A stretch of DNA of 64,000 nucleotides. Source: Pseudomonas benzenivorans (GTDB lineage Bacteria > Pseudomonadota > Gammaproteobacteria > Pseudomonadales > Pseudomonadaceae). The position numbers and the translations under genes are program-made. Shown piece by piece: positions 34,052 to 42,906 of this stretch (position 1 is its first letter; every line of letters starts with the position of its first letter). The stretch covers positions 59,472-123,471 of the forward strand of contig NZ_FNCT01000016.1 in the NCBI RefSeq assembly GCF_900100495.1. Reading direction: 5' to 3'. The notes below the pieces were generated by a model. That model was given only the letters and a program-made list of their open reading frames with translations. It was not told where the DNA came from and searched no databases.

Positions 34052-37000
34052 TCAAGGACGATCATGCTGCGCCTCCGCTACCCCGGGCGGGCTGCTTGGC
34101 GGCTCGCCGTCATTCAACCAGCGCGCCAGCATGTTCAGCAGACCATCACGACTGACCGGCTTCGCCAGATAGTCGTTGGCGCCCGCGGCCAGGCATTTCT
34201 CCCGGTCGCCCTTCATCGCATGGGCGGTCAGGGCGATGATCGGGATCGTGCACTGGTGCTCCTGCTTGAGCAGCCGGGTCGCGGTATAGCCATCCATGTT
34301 GGGCATGGCGATATCCATCAGAATCAGGTCGAAGGCGGCGCTTTGATAACGGGCGATGGCCTCCACGCCGTCCTTGGCTGCGCTGACCTTGAGCCCGGCC
34401 TCGTCGAGCAGCGCGGTCAGGGCGTAGACATTGCGCACATCGTCATCCACCAGCAGCACACGCCGCCCGCCCAGCGCGCTACCCGCCTGATCCACGGGCA
34501 AGGCCAAGCCCTGGTCCGGATCGCGCACGTTGCCGAGAAAACCTTGCACGGCCAGGCTCAGCGCCTGCAGGTCCTCGCCGTGCTTGCGCACCACCACCGC
34601 GCTATAGCGCCGCAGGCGCTGCAAGGCCTGCTGGGTGACATCCACGCCGGTGTTGATCACCACCCGCGTGCCATTCAGCGGGCGCTGGCGGTCGAGGCTC
34701 TCGAGCAGCTCGAAGCCGTCCTGGTCGGGCAGATCGAGGTCGATCACCAGCGCGGCGAAGTTGCGCTCGGCATAGGCGCTGCGCGCCTCCACGGCATTGG
34801 CGCTGGTGACCACAGCGAAGCCCAGCTGCTGCAGATGGCCACGGTAGTGTTCGCGTTCGACCTCGACGTCCTCCACCAGCAGGAGCGACTGCGGCGCGAC
34901 CTGGCCGGCGTGCTGCAATTCGACGAAGACCTGCTCGAGATCGGCCCGGGCGATCGGCTTGACCAGGTAGCGGGTGCCGTCCTCGTCCCAGTCGGCCGGC
35001 TGCGGCACGCAGGAAATGATGTGCACCGGAGTACCGCGATGGCTGACCTGGCTGCGCAGGCGGCGAAACAGCTGCCAGCCGCTGATGTCCGGCAGCAGGA
35101 TATCCAGGATCACCGCGCTGAAGCGTTCGCGCTGCAGCAGGTCGAGCGCCTGCACGCCGGTGCGGCAATGCACGCAGGAAAAACCATGGGCGTGCGCCTC
35201 GTCGATGATCACCGAGGCGAAATTGCCGTCGTCCTCGACGATCAGCACCGTCGGCCCCGTGCCACTGCGCTGCGGCCGCTCGCCCTCCGCTTCGCCCGCC
35301 ACCTCGGCCAGCACCTGCACCGGCAGGCGCACGGTGAAGCAGGAGCCCTGACCCGGCGCACTCTCCAGGCTGATTTCGCCCTCCAGGGCTTCCACCAGCT
35401 TGCGGGTGATCGCCAGCCCCAGCCCGGTGCCGCCGAAGCGCCGACTGGTCGAGCCGTCGATCTGCTGAAAGGCCTGGAAGATCTGCTCATGCTGCTCGGG
35501 AGCGATGCCGATCCCGCTGTCGCGCACGCTGAAACTCAACTGTTCACGCCCATCGTCGCGGCCGTAGGGCTCGCAGGCGACGGTCAGGCTCACCTCGCCC
35601 TGCTCGGTGAACTTCAACGAATTGGACAGCAGGTTGCGCAGGATCTGGTGCAGGCGCACCCGGTCGCTGTAGATCGCCCGCGGCACCCCGGTCTCCAGTT
35701 GAGTACGCAGATGCAGGCCCTTGAGTTCGGCCATGGGACGCATGCTGGCATCCAGCTCCACCAGCATTTCCTGCATGTTCAGCGGCTCCAGCTTGATCTG
35801 CATGCGTCCGGACTCGACCTTGGCCAGATCCAGCACGCTGTTGATCAACTGCAACAGGTCGCTGCCGGCACGGTGCACGATATCGGCATGCTTGGCCTGT
35901 TTGGCGGTGAGGTTGCCGGCGCTGTTCTGGCGCAGCTGGTCGCTGAGGATCAGGATGCTGTTGAGCGGAGTGCGCAGCTCATGGGACATGTTGGCGAGGA
36001 ACTCGGACTTGTAGCGGTTGGCCAGGACCAGTTGCTCGGCCTGGTCGCGCAGCCGCTGCTCGGCCGCCTTGCGCTCGCTGATATCGATGATCACCGCCTG
36101 CACCAGGGTGTCCTCGCCGCTGCGGATCGGCGATAGCCCCACCTCCAGGGGGATCAGCCGGCCGTCGCGGTGCTGGCCGAACAGGTCGCGGTTGCTGCCC
36201 ATGCGCCGCGGCTCGGGATTGTCCTGGTAGCCACGGCGAAACGCCAGGTGGCCGTGGCGCAGGTCCTTGGGCAGGAGCATCTCCACCGGTTGGCCGAGCA
36301 GCTCCTCGCGTTGATAGCCGAACATCTGCTCGGCCTGCTGGTTGACCATGGCGATCTGCCCGCGGCTATCGACCAGGACGATGGCGTTGGGCGAGGCCTC
36401 GACCACCAGGCGGAAGCGCTGCTCGGCCGCCTTGCGCTCGCTGATGTCGATGATCACCGCCTGCACCAGGGTGTCCTCGCCGCTGCGCAGCGGCGACAGG
36501 CCCACCTCCAGGGGGATCAGGCGGCCGTCGCGATGCTGGCCGAACAATTCGCGGTTGTTGCCCATACGCCGCGGTTCGGGGTTGTCCTGATAGCCACGGC
36601 GCAGGCCGACGTGGCCCTCACGCTGGTCCTGGGGCAGCAGTTTCTCCACCGGTTGGCCGAGCAGCTCCTGGCGCTCGTAGCCGAACATCTGCTCGGCCTG
36701 CCGGTTGACCATGACGATCTGGCCGCGGCTGTCGACCAGGACGATGGCGTTGGGCGAGGCCTCGACCACCAGGCGGAAGCGCTCTTCTGCGCCCTTGCGC
36801 GCCCTCAGGTCGATCAGGTTGAGCAGGTAGTTGGCCCCTCCGGCCACCGCCAGCACGCTCAGGCTCAGGGTCACCGGGATGACGTCGCCGCCGTCGCGAC
36901 GTGCCTCGTAGTCATTGGCCATCATCGGCGTATCGGTCTCGTCGACCAGGTCGCCGAGCTGATCGATCATCGGCAGGAACCGCCGCACCCGCTCGCCGAT

Positions 37001-38188
37001 CAGCGCCGGCGGCGCGCAGTCGAGCAACTCGGCCGCCCGCTGGTTGGCCATCTCGATCCGCCCTTCGGCATCGCACAGCAGGGTTGCCACCGGCAGACGC
37101 TCGACCAGCAGGCGAAAGCGCTCCTCGCGTTCGCTCAGCTGCCCGGTCGCCAGGTGGTTGGCATACAACTCGCGTTCGCGCAGGTACAGGTAGCCGCCGA
37201 CCAACAGCGCCAACAGGCCGACGGCGGCCAGGCCCATCCACAGGCTGAAGGTCATGTTGTGGTTGCCCGGGGTGGCCTCGTACTGGGCAGTGCTGCCCAC
37301 CTCGAGCAGCCAGGTACGGCCATACAACGCCAGTTCCATGGTATGCCGGAAGCGCGGCGTCAGCGCGGCGGCCGATTCGTCGCCGAGCACCACGGTGTCC
37401 GCGGCGTGCTGATCCTTGATCGCGATATCGAACAGGCGACTCTGCGCGCCGAGAATCCCGGCCATCAGGTCTTCTAGGCGAAAGGCGCCGTAGACGAAGC
37501 CGAACACCGCCGCGCGGCGCTCCTCCTCGCTGCTCAGGGGCATGCCGGGGCGGAACACCGGCAAGTACAACAGCACCCCGCCTTGCACGTCCGCCTGGGT
37601 TTCCTGCTTGAGGGTGACCGGTGCGCTGAGGATCGCGTCGCCGCTGCTGCGCGCCTGCTCTATGGCCGCCCGGCGCGCCGGCTCGCTGAGCATGTCGTAG
37701 CCCTGCACCCGGCGATTGCGCCAGTCGAGCGGGCTGATGTAGTCGATCGGCACGTACTCGTCGCGCGGGCCGGGCGGAAACAGGCGATAGTCCTTGCGTC
37801 CGCCGGCCCGGACCGCAGCCAGGTAGTCGTCGAGCTGACGCTGCTCGAGATGCCGCGCCCAGCCCAGCGCCATGATGCCGGGGTAGCGGTCCTGCAAACG
37901 CAACTGATCGACGGCCCTGTCCCACTGTTCCAGCGCAACGTGCTCGTTGCCGAGCATCAGCCCGGAGATGCCGCGCAGCACCATCTCGTAAGCCCGCATG
38001 CGGGCCAACACGCGCTGCCCCACATCCTGCGCCTCGAGCTGGAAGCGTTGCTGGCTTTCCTCGCGATTGCGTGCTTCCAGCGCCTGCCACTGCCAGACGA
38101 TCAGCGCCCCCAGGCCGAGCAACAACGCCAGGGTCACGCCTATCGCACGCCAGGGTTTGGGGGGAATGGTGCGGGGCCTGTCGTCCAT
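34052..38188 (-). CDS. Hybrid sensor histidine kinase: CHASE, three PAS, HisKA, HATPase, three receiver domains
   Basis: 1378 aa. Helix (VTLALLLGLGALIVW), CHASE-type periplasmic domain (~45-300), second helix (LWMGLAAVGLLALLVGGYLYL), PAS, then two almost identical PAS modules (RFRLVVEASPNAIVLVDSRG in both), HisKA (ANMSHELRTPLNSILILSDQ), HATPase_c (GGTGLGLAITRKL) and three receivers (Asp in VILDILLPD, VIDLDLPDQDG and LMDIAMPNMDG). AGGAG precedes ATG 38188. CHASE sensors detect small extracellular molecules; three receivers imply a phosphorelay. Its likely partner is the adjacent REC-GGDEF-EAL protein. A His-containing phosphotransfer domain is absent and would have to come from elsewhere. Confidence 0.93.
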   Translation of the reverse strand: MDDRPRTIPPKPWRAIGVTLALLLGLGALIVWQWQALEARNREESQQRFQLEAQDVGQRVLARMRAYEMVLRGISGLMLGNEHVALEQWDRAVDQLRLQDRYPGIMALGWARHLEQRQLDDYLAAVRAGGRKDYRLFPPGPRDEYVPIDYISPLDWRNRRVQGYDMLSEPARRAAIEQARSSGDAILSAPVTLKQETQADVQGGVLLYLPVFRPGMPLSSEEERRAAVFGFVYGAFRLEDLMAGILGAQSRLFDIAIKDQHAADTVVLGDESAAALTPRFRHTMELALYGRTWLLEVGSTAQYEATPGNHNMTFSLWMGLAAVGLLALLVGGYLYLRERELYANHLATGQLSEREERFRLLVERLPVATLLCDAEGRIEMANQRAAELLDCAPPALIGERVRRFLPMIDQLGDLVDETDTPMMANDYEARRDGGDVIPVTLSLSVLAVAGGANYLLNLIDLRARKGAEERFRLVVEASPNAIVLVDSRGQIVMVNRQAEQMFGYERQELLGQPVEKLLPQDQREGHVGLRRGYQDNPEPRRMGNNRELFGQHRDGRLIPLEVGLSPLRSGEDTLVQAVIIDISERKAAEQRFRLVVEASPNAIVLVDSRGQIAMVNQQAEQMFGYQREELLGQPVEMLLPKDLRHGHLAFRRGYQDNPEPRRMGSNRDLFGQHRDGRLIPLEVGLSPIRSGEDTLVQAVIIDISERKAAEQRLRDQAEQLVLANRYKSEFLANMSHELRTPLNSILILSDQLRQNSAGNLTAKQAKHADIVHRAGSDLLQLINSVLDLAKVESGRMQIKLEPLNMQEMLVELDASMRPMAELKGLHLRTQLETGVPRAIYSDRVRLHQILRNLLSNSLKFTEQGEVSLTVACEPYGRDDGREQLSFSVRDSGIGIAPEQHEQIFQAFQQIDGSTSRRFGGTGLGLAITRKLVEALEGEISLESAPGQGSCFTVRLPVQVLAEVAGEAEGERPQRSGTGPTVLIVEDDGNFASVIIDEAHAHGFSCVHCRTGVQALDLLQRERFSAVILDILLPDISGWQLFRRLRSQVSHRGTPVHIISCVPQPADWDEDGTRYLVKPIARADLEQVFVELQHAGQVAPQSLLLVEDVEVEREHYRGHLQQLGFAVVTSANAVEARSAYAERNFAALVIDLDLPDQDGFELLESLDRQRPLNGTRVVINTGVDVTQQALQRLRRYSAVVVRKHGEDLQALSLAVQGFLGNVRDPDQGLALPVDQAGSALGGRRVLLVDDDVRNVYALTALLDEAGLKVSAAKDGVEAIARYQSAAFDLILMDIAMPNMDGYTATRLLKQEHQCTIPIIALTAHAMKGDREKCLAAGANDYLAKPVSRDGLLNMLARWLNDGEPPSSPPGVAEAQHDRP

Positions 38189-38321
38189 GAACTCTCCTGA
38201 GTCGTTCCCTGTTGGGCGGGCACACAGTCGCCACTTTCGCGGGCGCTGCAAGGCCCTCAAAAGCATTCTAGTCAGGAATTCAACGACCGGCCTTTGGCCA
38301 GCAGGGAGTCGACAGGCGGCA

Positions 38322-38350
38322 GAAAAGCCCCGTGTTTATTGGGGCCTTTC
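38322..38350 (-). terminator. Rho-independent terminator downstream of the OmpA-like lipoprotein
   Basis: Minus-strand stem GGCCCC/GGGGC with a nine-base loop and a following TTTTC, 26 bp past the lipoprotein stop codon. Confidence 0.75.
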
Positions 38351-38375
38351 TCTATCAAGGGCGTTTGTTGCAGGC

Positions 38376-39032
38376 TTACAGCGGACGCAGGTTGATCTCG
38401 ACCCGGCGATTTTGCGCGCGACCGGCTTCGCTGGCGTTGCTGGCGATCGGCTGGCTCGGCCCGGCGCCGTAGGAGGTGATCCGTGCCGGCGGCACGCCAT
38501 TGCCGCTCAGGTAGGCGGCGACGCTCTGCGCGCGGCGATTCGACAGGTTCTGGTTGAGCTCCTGCGAGCCGGTGCTGTCGGTGTGGCCGACGATGTCGAC
38601 GCCGTTCTTGTCGAACTCCTTGAACACCGTGACCAGGGAATTCAGGGTCGGGTAGAAGCCGCTGGAAATGTCCGCCGAGTTGCTGGCGAAGGTGATATTG
38701 CCCGGCATGATCAGCTTCAGGTCATCGCCGTTGCGCTGCACCTGCACGCCGGTGCCCTGCAGGGTCTGGCGCAGCTTGGCCTCCTGGGTATCGACGTAGT
38801 AGCCATAGCCACCACCGGCGGCGCCGCCGACTGCCGCGCCGATCAGCGCGCCCTTGGCACGGTCCTTCTTGCTCGCGGTGGCCGCGCCGATGACCGCGCC
38901 GGTCACCGCGCCGACACCGCCGTAGATGCCCGCCTTGCCGGCTTCGCGTTCGCCGGTGTAGGGGTTGGTGGTACAGCCGGCCAACAGGGCCACGCCGGCC
39001 GCCAGGGCGGTCAGGTTACGCCAGTGCTTCAT
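38376..39032 (-). CDS. OmpA-family lipoprotein (YiaD-like), copy 1
   Basis: 218 aa. Lipoprotein signal with lipobox LLAGC, a glycine-zipper segment (GGVGAVTGAVIGAATAS, GALIGAAVGGAAGGGYGYY), and an OmpA-like peptidoglycan-binding domain (NITFASNSADISSGFYPTL, VGHTDSTGSQELNQNLSNRRAQSV, NRRVEINLRP). It anchors the outer membrane to peptidoglycan; YiaD relatives suppress envelope defects. It is a paralogue of the gene 147 bp upstream on the same strand. AAGGAAG before ATG supports the start. Confidence 0.92.
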   Translation of the reverse strand: MKHWRNLTALAAGVALLAGCTTNPYTGEREAGKAGIYGGVGAVTGAVIGAATASKKDRAKGALIGAAVGGAAGGGYGYYVDTQEAKLRQTLQGTGVQVQRNGDDLKLIMPGNITFASNSADISSGFYPTLNSLVTVFKEFDKNGVDIVGHTDSTGSQELNQNLSNRRAQSVAAYLSGNGVPPARITSYGAGPSQPIASNASEAGRAQNRRVEINLRPL

Positions 39033-39179
39033 AGATTCTTCCTTAACAGTTGTTCTGGTGTCGGGCATCACGCCGAGACCTTCGAGCCGTCGAGCCGGCC
39101 GAAGTTCCGCGCCAGCTTAGCAGCCGCGGTACCGGCGAAGTGCGACGCGCAGCATAACCGTCAAGCAAGCGTCCAGGCG

Positions 39180-39848
39180 CTATTGCACGCCCGCCAGTGG
39201 CCGCAGGGTCACCTCGACCCGGCGATTCTGCGCCCGCCCCTCGGCCGAGGCATTGCTCGCCAGCGGCTGGTCCGGGCCCATGCCGCGGGTGCTCAGGCGC
39301 GTCTGCTCGACCCCCTGCGCGGCCAGGTAGCTGGCCACGCTCTGCGCCCGGCGCTGCGACAAGCCCATGTTGTAGGCGTGGCTGCCGGTACTGTCGGTAT
39401 GGCCGACGATCTCGATGCTGTTCTGCTGGTACTGGCGGAACGAGTTGGCCAGGTTGTTCAACGGCGCGTAGAAGCTGCTGGCGATCTCTGCCGAGTCGGT
39501 GGCGAAGGTGATGTTGCCCGGCATGATCAACTGGATCACGTCGCCCTCACGCTGCACCTGCACGCCGGTCCCTTGCATGCTGCGGCGCAGCTCCTGCTCC
39601 TGCTTGTCGGCGTAGTAGCCGTAGCCGGCACCCGCTGCACCGCCGACCGCGGCGCCGATCAGCGCGCCCTTGCCACGGTCGTCATGGCTGATCAAGGCAC
39701 CCGCGGCCGCGCCAGCCAGGGCGCCGAGGCCGCCGTAGGTGGCGGTCTTGTTGGAGCTCGGCGGCTGGTTGTCGTAGGGGTTCTGCGAGGCGCACCCCGC
39801 CAGCAGGGCGGCACAGCAGCTAGCCACTATCAGGGGTGTGCGATGCAT
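39180..39848 (-). CDS. OmpA-family lipoprotein (YiaD-like), copy 2
   Basis: 222 aa with the same architecture as its neighbour: lipobox LLAGC, glycine zipper (GALAGAAAGALIS, GALIGAAVGGAAGAGYGYY) and OmpA C-terminal domain (NITFATDSAEIASSFYAPL, VGHTDSTGSHAYNMGLSQRRAQSV, NRRVEVTLRP). The conserved Asp and Arg that contact diaminopimelate are present in the HTD and RRAQS segments. The pair appears to come from an old tandem duplication. GGAG precedes the ATG. Confidence 0.92.
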   Translation of the reverse strand: MHRTPLIVASCCAALLAGCASQNPYDNQPPSSNKTATYGGLGALAGAAAGALISHDDRGKGALIGAAVGGAAGAGYGYYADKQEQELRRSMQGTGVQVQREGDVIQLIMPGNITFATDSAEIASSFYAPLNNLANSFRQYQQNSIEIVGHTDSTGSHAYNMGLSQRRAQSVASYLAAQGVEQTRLSTRGMGPDQPLASNASAEGRAQNRRVEVTLRPLAGVQ

Positions 39849-39907
39849 GGGGACTCTCCGGAAAGTTGATCAGACCATCAGTTTAGCCAGCCGCCCGGCA
39901 TTCGCCG

Positions 39908-40555
39908 TCAGGCGCGGACAAAAGGGTTCTCGCGCATTTCATCGCCCAAGCGGGTGTTCGGCCCGTGGCCGGTGACCACGGTGGCATCCTCGTCCAGGCG
40001 GTACAGGCGCTGCTTGATCGAGCGCTCGATGGTCGGGTAATCGCCGCCCCACAAGTCGGTGCGACCGATGCCGCGGCGGAACAGGGTGTCGCCGGCGATC
40101 AGCAGCTTGTCCTGGGGGAACCAGAAGCTCATCGAGCCCGGCGTGTGCCCCGGGGTGTGCAGCGCCACGCCGCAGCCACAGGCCAGCGCCTCATCGTCGG
40201 CCAGCCAGCGATCCGGCGCCGGCACCGGCGTGTAGGGCACGCCAAACATGCGGCACTGCATCTCCAGGTTGTCCCAGAGGAACTGATCCTCCTTGTGCAG
40301 GTGCAGGGTCGCGCCGGTCTTCTCCTTCATCTGCCCGGAGGCGAGGAAGTGATCGAGGTGGGCATGGGTGTGGATGATGCTGACCACCTTGAGCCCGTGG
40401 GCCTCGAGGCGCGCCATGATCAGCTCCGGATTGCCGCCGGGATCGACCACTATGGCCTGCTTGGTCACGGGGTCGCCGATGATCGTGCAGTTGCACTGCA
40501 AAGGCCCGACGGGGAAGGTTTCGCGGATCAGCGCGGGGGCTGTGGCGGTGTTCAT
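39908..40555 (-). CDS. MBL-fold hydrolase, glyoxalase II-like (YcbL type)
   Basis: 215 aa. Metal motif HTHAHLDHFLASG, further ligands in TPGHTPGSMSFW, IAGDTLF and VTGHGPNT. YcbL-type proteins hydrolyse glutathione thioesters such as S-lactoylglutathione or related persulfides and lack the long C-terminal domain of GloB, as here. It follows the AraC-family gene by only three bases, with the ribosome binding site (GGAG) inside that gene's end, so the pair is co-transcribed. Confidence 0.92.
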   Translation of the reverse strand: MNTATAPALIRETFPVGPLQCNCTIIGDPVTKQAIVVDPGGNPELIMARLEAHGLKVVSIIHTHAHLDHFLASGQMKEKTGATLHLHKEDQFLWDNLEMQCRMFGVPYTPVPAPDRWLADDEALACGCGVALHTPGHTPGSMSFWFPQDKLLIAGDTLFRRGIGRTDLWGGDYPTIERSIKQRLYRLDEDATVVTGHGPNTRLGDEMRENPFVRA

Positions 40556-40558
40556 CGG

Positions 40559-41578
40559 TCACTCCTCGATGCGGTAGTCGCTGGGTAGCTTACCCGTCCA
40601 CTTCTTGAAGGCGCGACGAAAGTTCGACGGGTCGTTGAAGCCCAGCAGATAGGCGATCTCATACAGCGGCAGGTGGGTGGTGGTGAGGTATTGCAGCGCC
40701 AGGCTCTTGCGCACCTCGTCGAGCACCTGCTGGTAGCCGGTGCCCATGCTCGACAGGTGCCGGCGCAGGCTGCGGCCGCTGGTGTGCAGCGCCCGGGCGG
40801 CGCTTTCCAGGTCGGGGAAATCGCCGGGACGGGCCAGCAGCAAACGTCGCACCCGGGTCAGCAGGCCATCCTGCACGTCCAGGCTGGCCAGCAGCGCCTC
40901 GCATTGCTGCTCGCACATCTGCACCGTCGCCGGGTTGGCCAGGGCCATGGGCCGCGCCAGGTAGGACCTGGGCATGCTCAGGCGATGATAGGGCTGGTCG
41001 AACGCCGCCGGCACGCCAAACACCTCGGTATAGCGCTCGGCATAGTTCGGCGCGGCGTGGGCGAAGCCCACTGCGACCGCCTGCAGGCGCTCGCCGACCA
41101 GGAAGCGCGCAATGCCGTACAGACTGCTCAAAAGGCCTTCGGCAGCGAAGCGGCTGAGGGCGCCGAGCGGCATGGATTCGCGGGCGCGCAACTCGACGCG
41201 GTCGTCCAGTTCGACCAGCTCCAACTCGTAGGTCAGGCCCAGCACGCGGTAGTACTTCAGGGCGAACTGGATGGCTTTGCCGAGGTTGGCGCTGGACAGC
41301 ACGGCGTAACCGAGGATGCCATGGGTCGAGACGTTCAGGCGCTGGCCCAGCAGCAACCCCAGGGCCGGTTCGGCGCAGCGCTGCAGCGCGCAACCGGCCA
41401 GTTGGTGGAAGTCGAGAAAGGACAGGCGCCCCTGTGGATTGTCCAGTACCTCGGGGCGCACCCGCGCCTCGGCGAACAGCAGGCCGCGCGGCACATCGAA
41501 TTCCTCGACCAGATCCAGCAAGGCCGAGACGTAGGCCACCGGGACCAATTCGCTAGTGAGCTTGAGCAAGGATTTCAT
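40559..41578 (-). CDS. AraC-family transcriptional regulator
   Basis: 339 aa with an Arabinose_bd-type N-terminal domain (~20-205; STHGILGYAVLSSANLGKAIQFALKYYRV) and a C-terminal AraC DNA-binding domain with two helix-turn-helix units (SGRSLRRHLSSMGTGYQQVLDEVR and LPLYEIAYLLGFNDPSNFRRAFKKW). This OruR/ArgR-like architecture commonly controls an adjacent catabolic gene. Candidates are the co-transcribed MBL hydrolase and the divergent di-iron protein 366 bp away. Confidence 0.92.
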   Translation of the reverse strand: MKSLLKLTSELVPVAYVSALLDLVEEFDVPRGLLFAEARVRPEVLDNPQGRLSFLDFHQLAGCALQRCAEPALGLLLGQRLNVSTHGILGYAVLSSANLGKAIQFALKYYRVLGLTYELELVELDDRVELRARESMPLGALSRFAAEGLLSSLYGIARFLVGERLQAVAVGFAHAAPNYAERYTEVFGVPAAFDQPYHRLSMPRSYLARPMALANPATVQMCEQQCEALLASLDVQDGLLTRVRRLLLARPGDFPDLESAARALHTSGRSLRRHLSSMGTGYQQVLDEVRKSLALQYLTTTHLPLYEIAYLLGFNDPSNFRRAFKKWTGKLPSDYRIEE

Positions 41579-41943
41579 CTTGTTCTTATTGGCTAATGGC
41601 CATAAATGACCTGTATTCCTAGCGACAGAAGATAACCCTGCTCCTTGAAAATCGGCAATGCATTTATTGGACGATCGTTCTATCTTTTCGAATGTTTGGC
41701 GTAAATGCCGCCTTGCGGCAGCGCGATAGGCTGTCCTGGCAAAGCTCATGGCTGATTGGGGAACCGCATGGCCTGGGGAGAACGGATGAAGGCAGCAGTC
41801 CGGCATTCTCCGATGTCCTGATTTCTTGCCTGCCGACCTGCTGGCCGGAAATGACCCTAATATTGGCTGTTGTTAACCTTTGCCGAGCCGTCCGGCCATC
41901 CCATAGTGCAAGCCTGCTCAGGTCACAGACTCAGGGAGTCAGC
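41579..41943. other. 365-bp divergent intergenic region
   Basis: Separates the AraC-family gene from the PF10118-type gene. No convincing gene. The AraC-proximal 130 bp is AT-rich and holds short palindromes (ATGGCCAT near 41597; ACGATCGT near 41670) that may be regulatory. AGGGAG before the ATG at 41944 is the plus-strand ribosome binding site. Confidence 0.45.
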
Positions 41944-42783
41944 ATGGTCAGCACCACTCCAGCAGGTTTGCAGATTCGTCCGCGGCACATGGATTTTGAC
42001 TTGCCCAATCCACTGCCTCGGCATTGGCACGGCGGCGACGCCTTCAAGAGCCACTGGTTCGACGCCATGTCGGTGCTGTTTCCCGACGGCGAGCGCTTCT
42101 TCATCGACTCGGTACGCCACTTCCGCGAGCAGATCGACGACCCGCTGCTGCAGGAGCAGATCCGCGGTTTCATCGGCCAGGAAGGCCATCACAGCCGCGA
42201 GCACCTGGAATACAGCAATCGCTTGCGCGACCTGGGCTACGACATCGCCGCGATCGAGCGGCGCGCCCAGGTACGGATCCGCTACACCCAGAAAAAGCTC
42301 TCGCCACAGCGCCGGTTGGCGGCCACCGCGGCGCTGGAACATATCACCGCGATCCTGGCCGACGGCCTGCTCGAGGAGCCGCGCTACCTGGCCGGCGCCC
42401 ACCCGACCATGGCCCGCCTGTGGCGCTGGCATGCGCTGGAGGAAACCGAGCACAAGGCGGTGGCCTTCGACGTCTACAACCAGGTCTGCGGCAACCGCAA
42501 ACTGCTGCGCCGGGCCATGCTCATGGCCACCTGGTTTTTCGTCCTCGACACCAGTCGCGGTCTGGTGCACATGCTCAAGCGCGACGGGCTGCTGTGGAAC
42601 TGGCGGGTCTGGCGCGACGGCCTGCAGTGGATGTGGGGCAAGCACGGCGTACTCCGACCGCTGCTCGGCACCTACAGGGACTTCTTCAGGGAGGACTTCC
42701 ACCCCTGGCAGCACAACAACCTGGAGCTGCTCTACCGGACCCGCACCGAGTTCGACCCGCAGCTGGAGCCCAGCACGGCCTAG
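41944..42783 (+). CDS. Metal-dependent hydrolase-like protein (PF10118 family)
   Basis: 279 aa. Conserved carboxylate and His clusters of a ferritin-like helical metal site: FIGQEGHHSREHLEYS and WRWHALEETEHKAVAFDVY, plus LEHITAILADGL. The family is annotated as a predicted metal-dependent hydrolase, although E/H spacing resembles a di-iron protein. Biochemical role unknown to me. It is divergent from an AraC-family regulator, its likely controller, and ends in a strong terminator. Confidence 0.88.
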   Translation: MVSTTPAGLQIRPRHMDFDLPNPLPRHWHGGDAFKSHWFDAMSVLFPDGERFFIDSVRHFREQIDDPLLQEQIRGFIGQEGHHSREHLEYSNRLRDLGYDIAAIERRAQVRIRYTQKKLSPQRRLAATAALEHITAILADGLLEEPRYLAGAHPTMARLWRWHALEETEHKAVAFDVYNQVCGNRKLLRRAMLMATWFFVLDTSRGLVHMLKRDGLLWNWRVWRDGLQWMWGKHGVLRPLLGTYRDFFREDFHPWQHNNLELLYRTRTEFDPQLEPSTA

Positions 42784-42800
42784 GCCGCGGGCAGTCGACC

Positions 42801-42824
42801 AGGGAGCCGAAAGGCTCCCTTTTT
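42801..42824 (+). terminator. Rho-independent terminator of the PF10118 gene
   Basis: Stem AGGGAGCC/GGCTCCCT with a GAAA-type loop and a five-T tail, 18 bp past the stop codon. Confidence 0.92.
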
Positions 42825-42844
42825 GTTGGCTATGCCACATTAGG

Positions 42845-42900
42845 GTGTGCATCCAGGCGTCGGCGCTTGAGGCGTAGGCGGCCCCGCGCACCCTACGGTC
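42845..42900. repeat. Inverted repeat related to the GTAGGGTGCGCGG family
   Basis: Reads from TAGGGTGTGCATCC to GCGCACCCTACGG, between convergent genes; related to 7533-7569. Confidence 0.6.
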
Positions 42901-42906
42901 TGGCCC

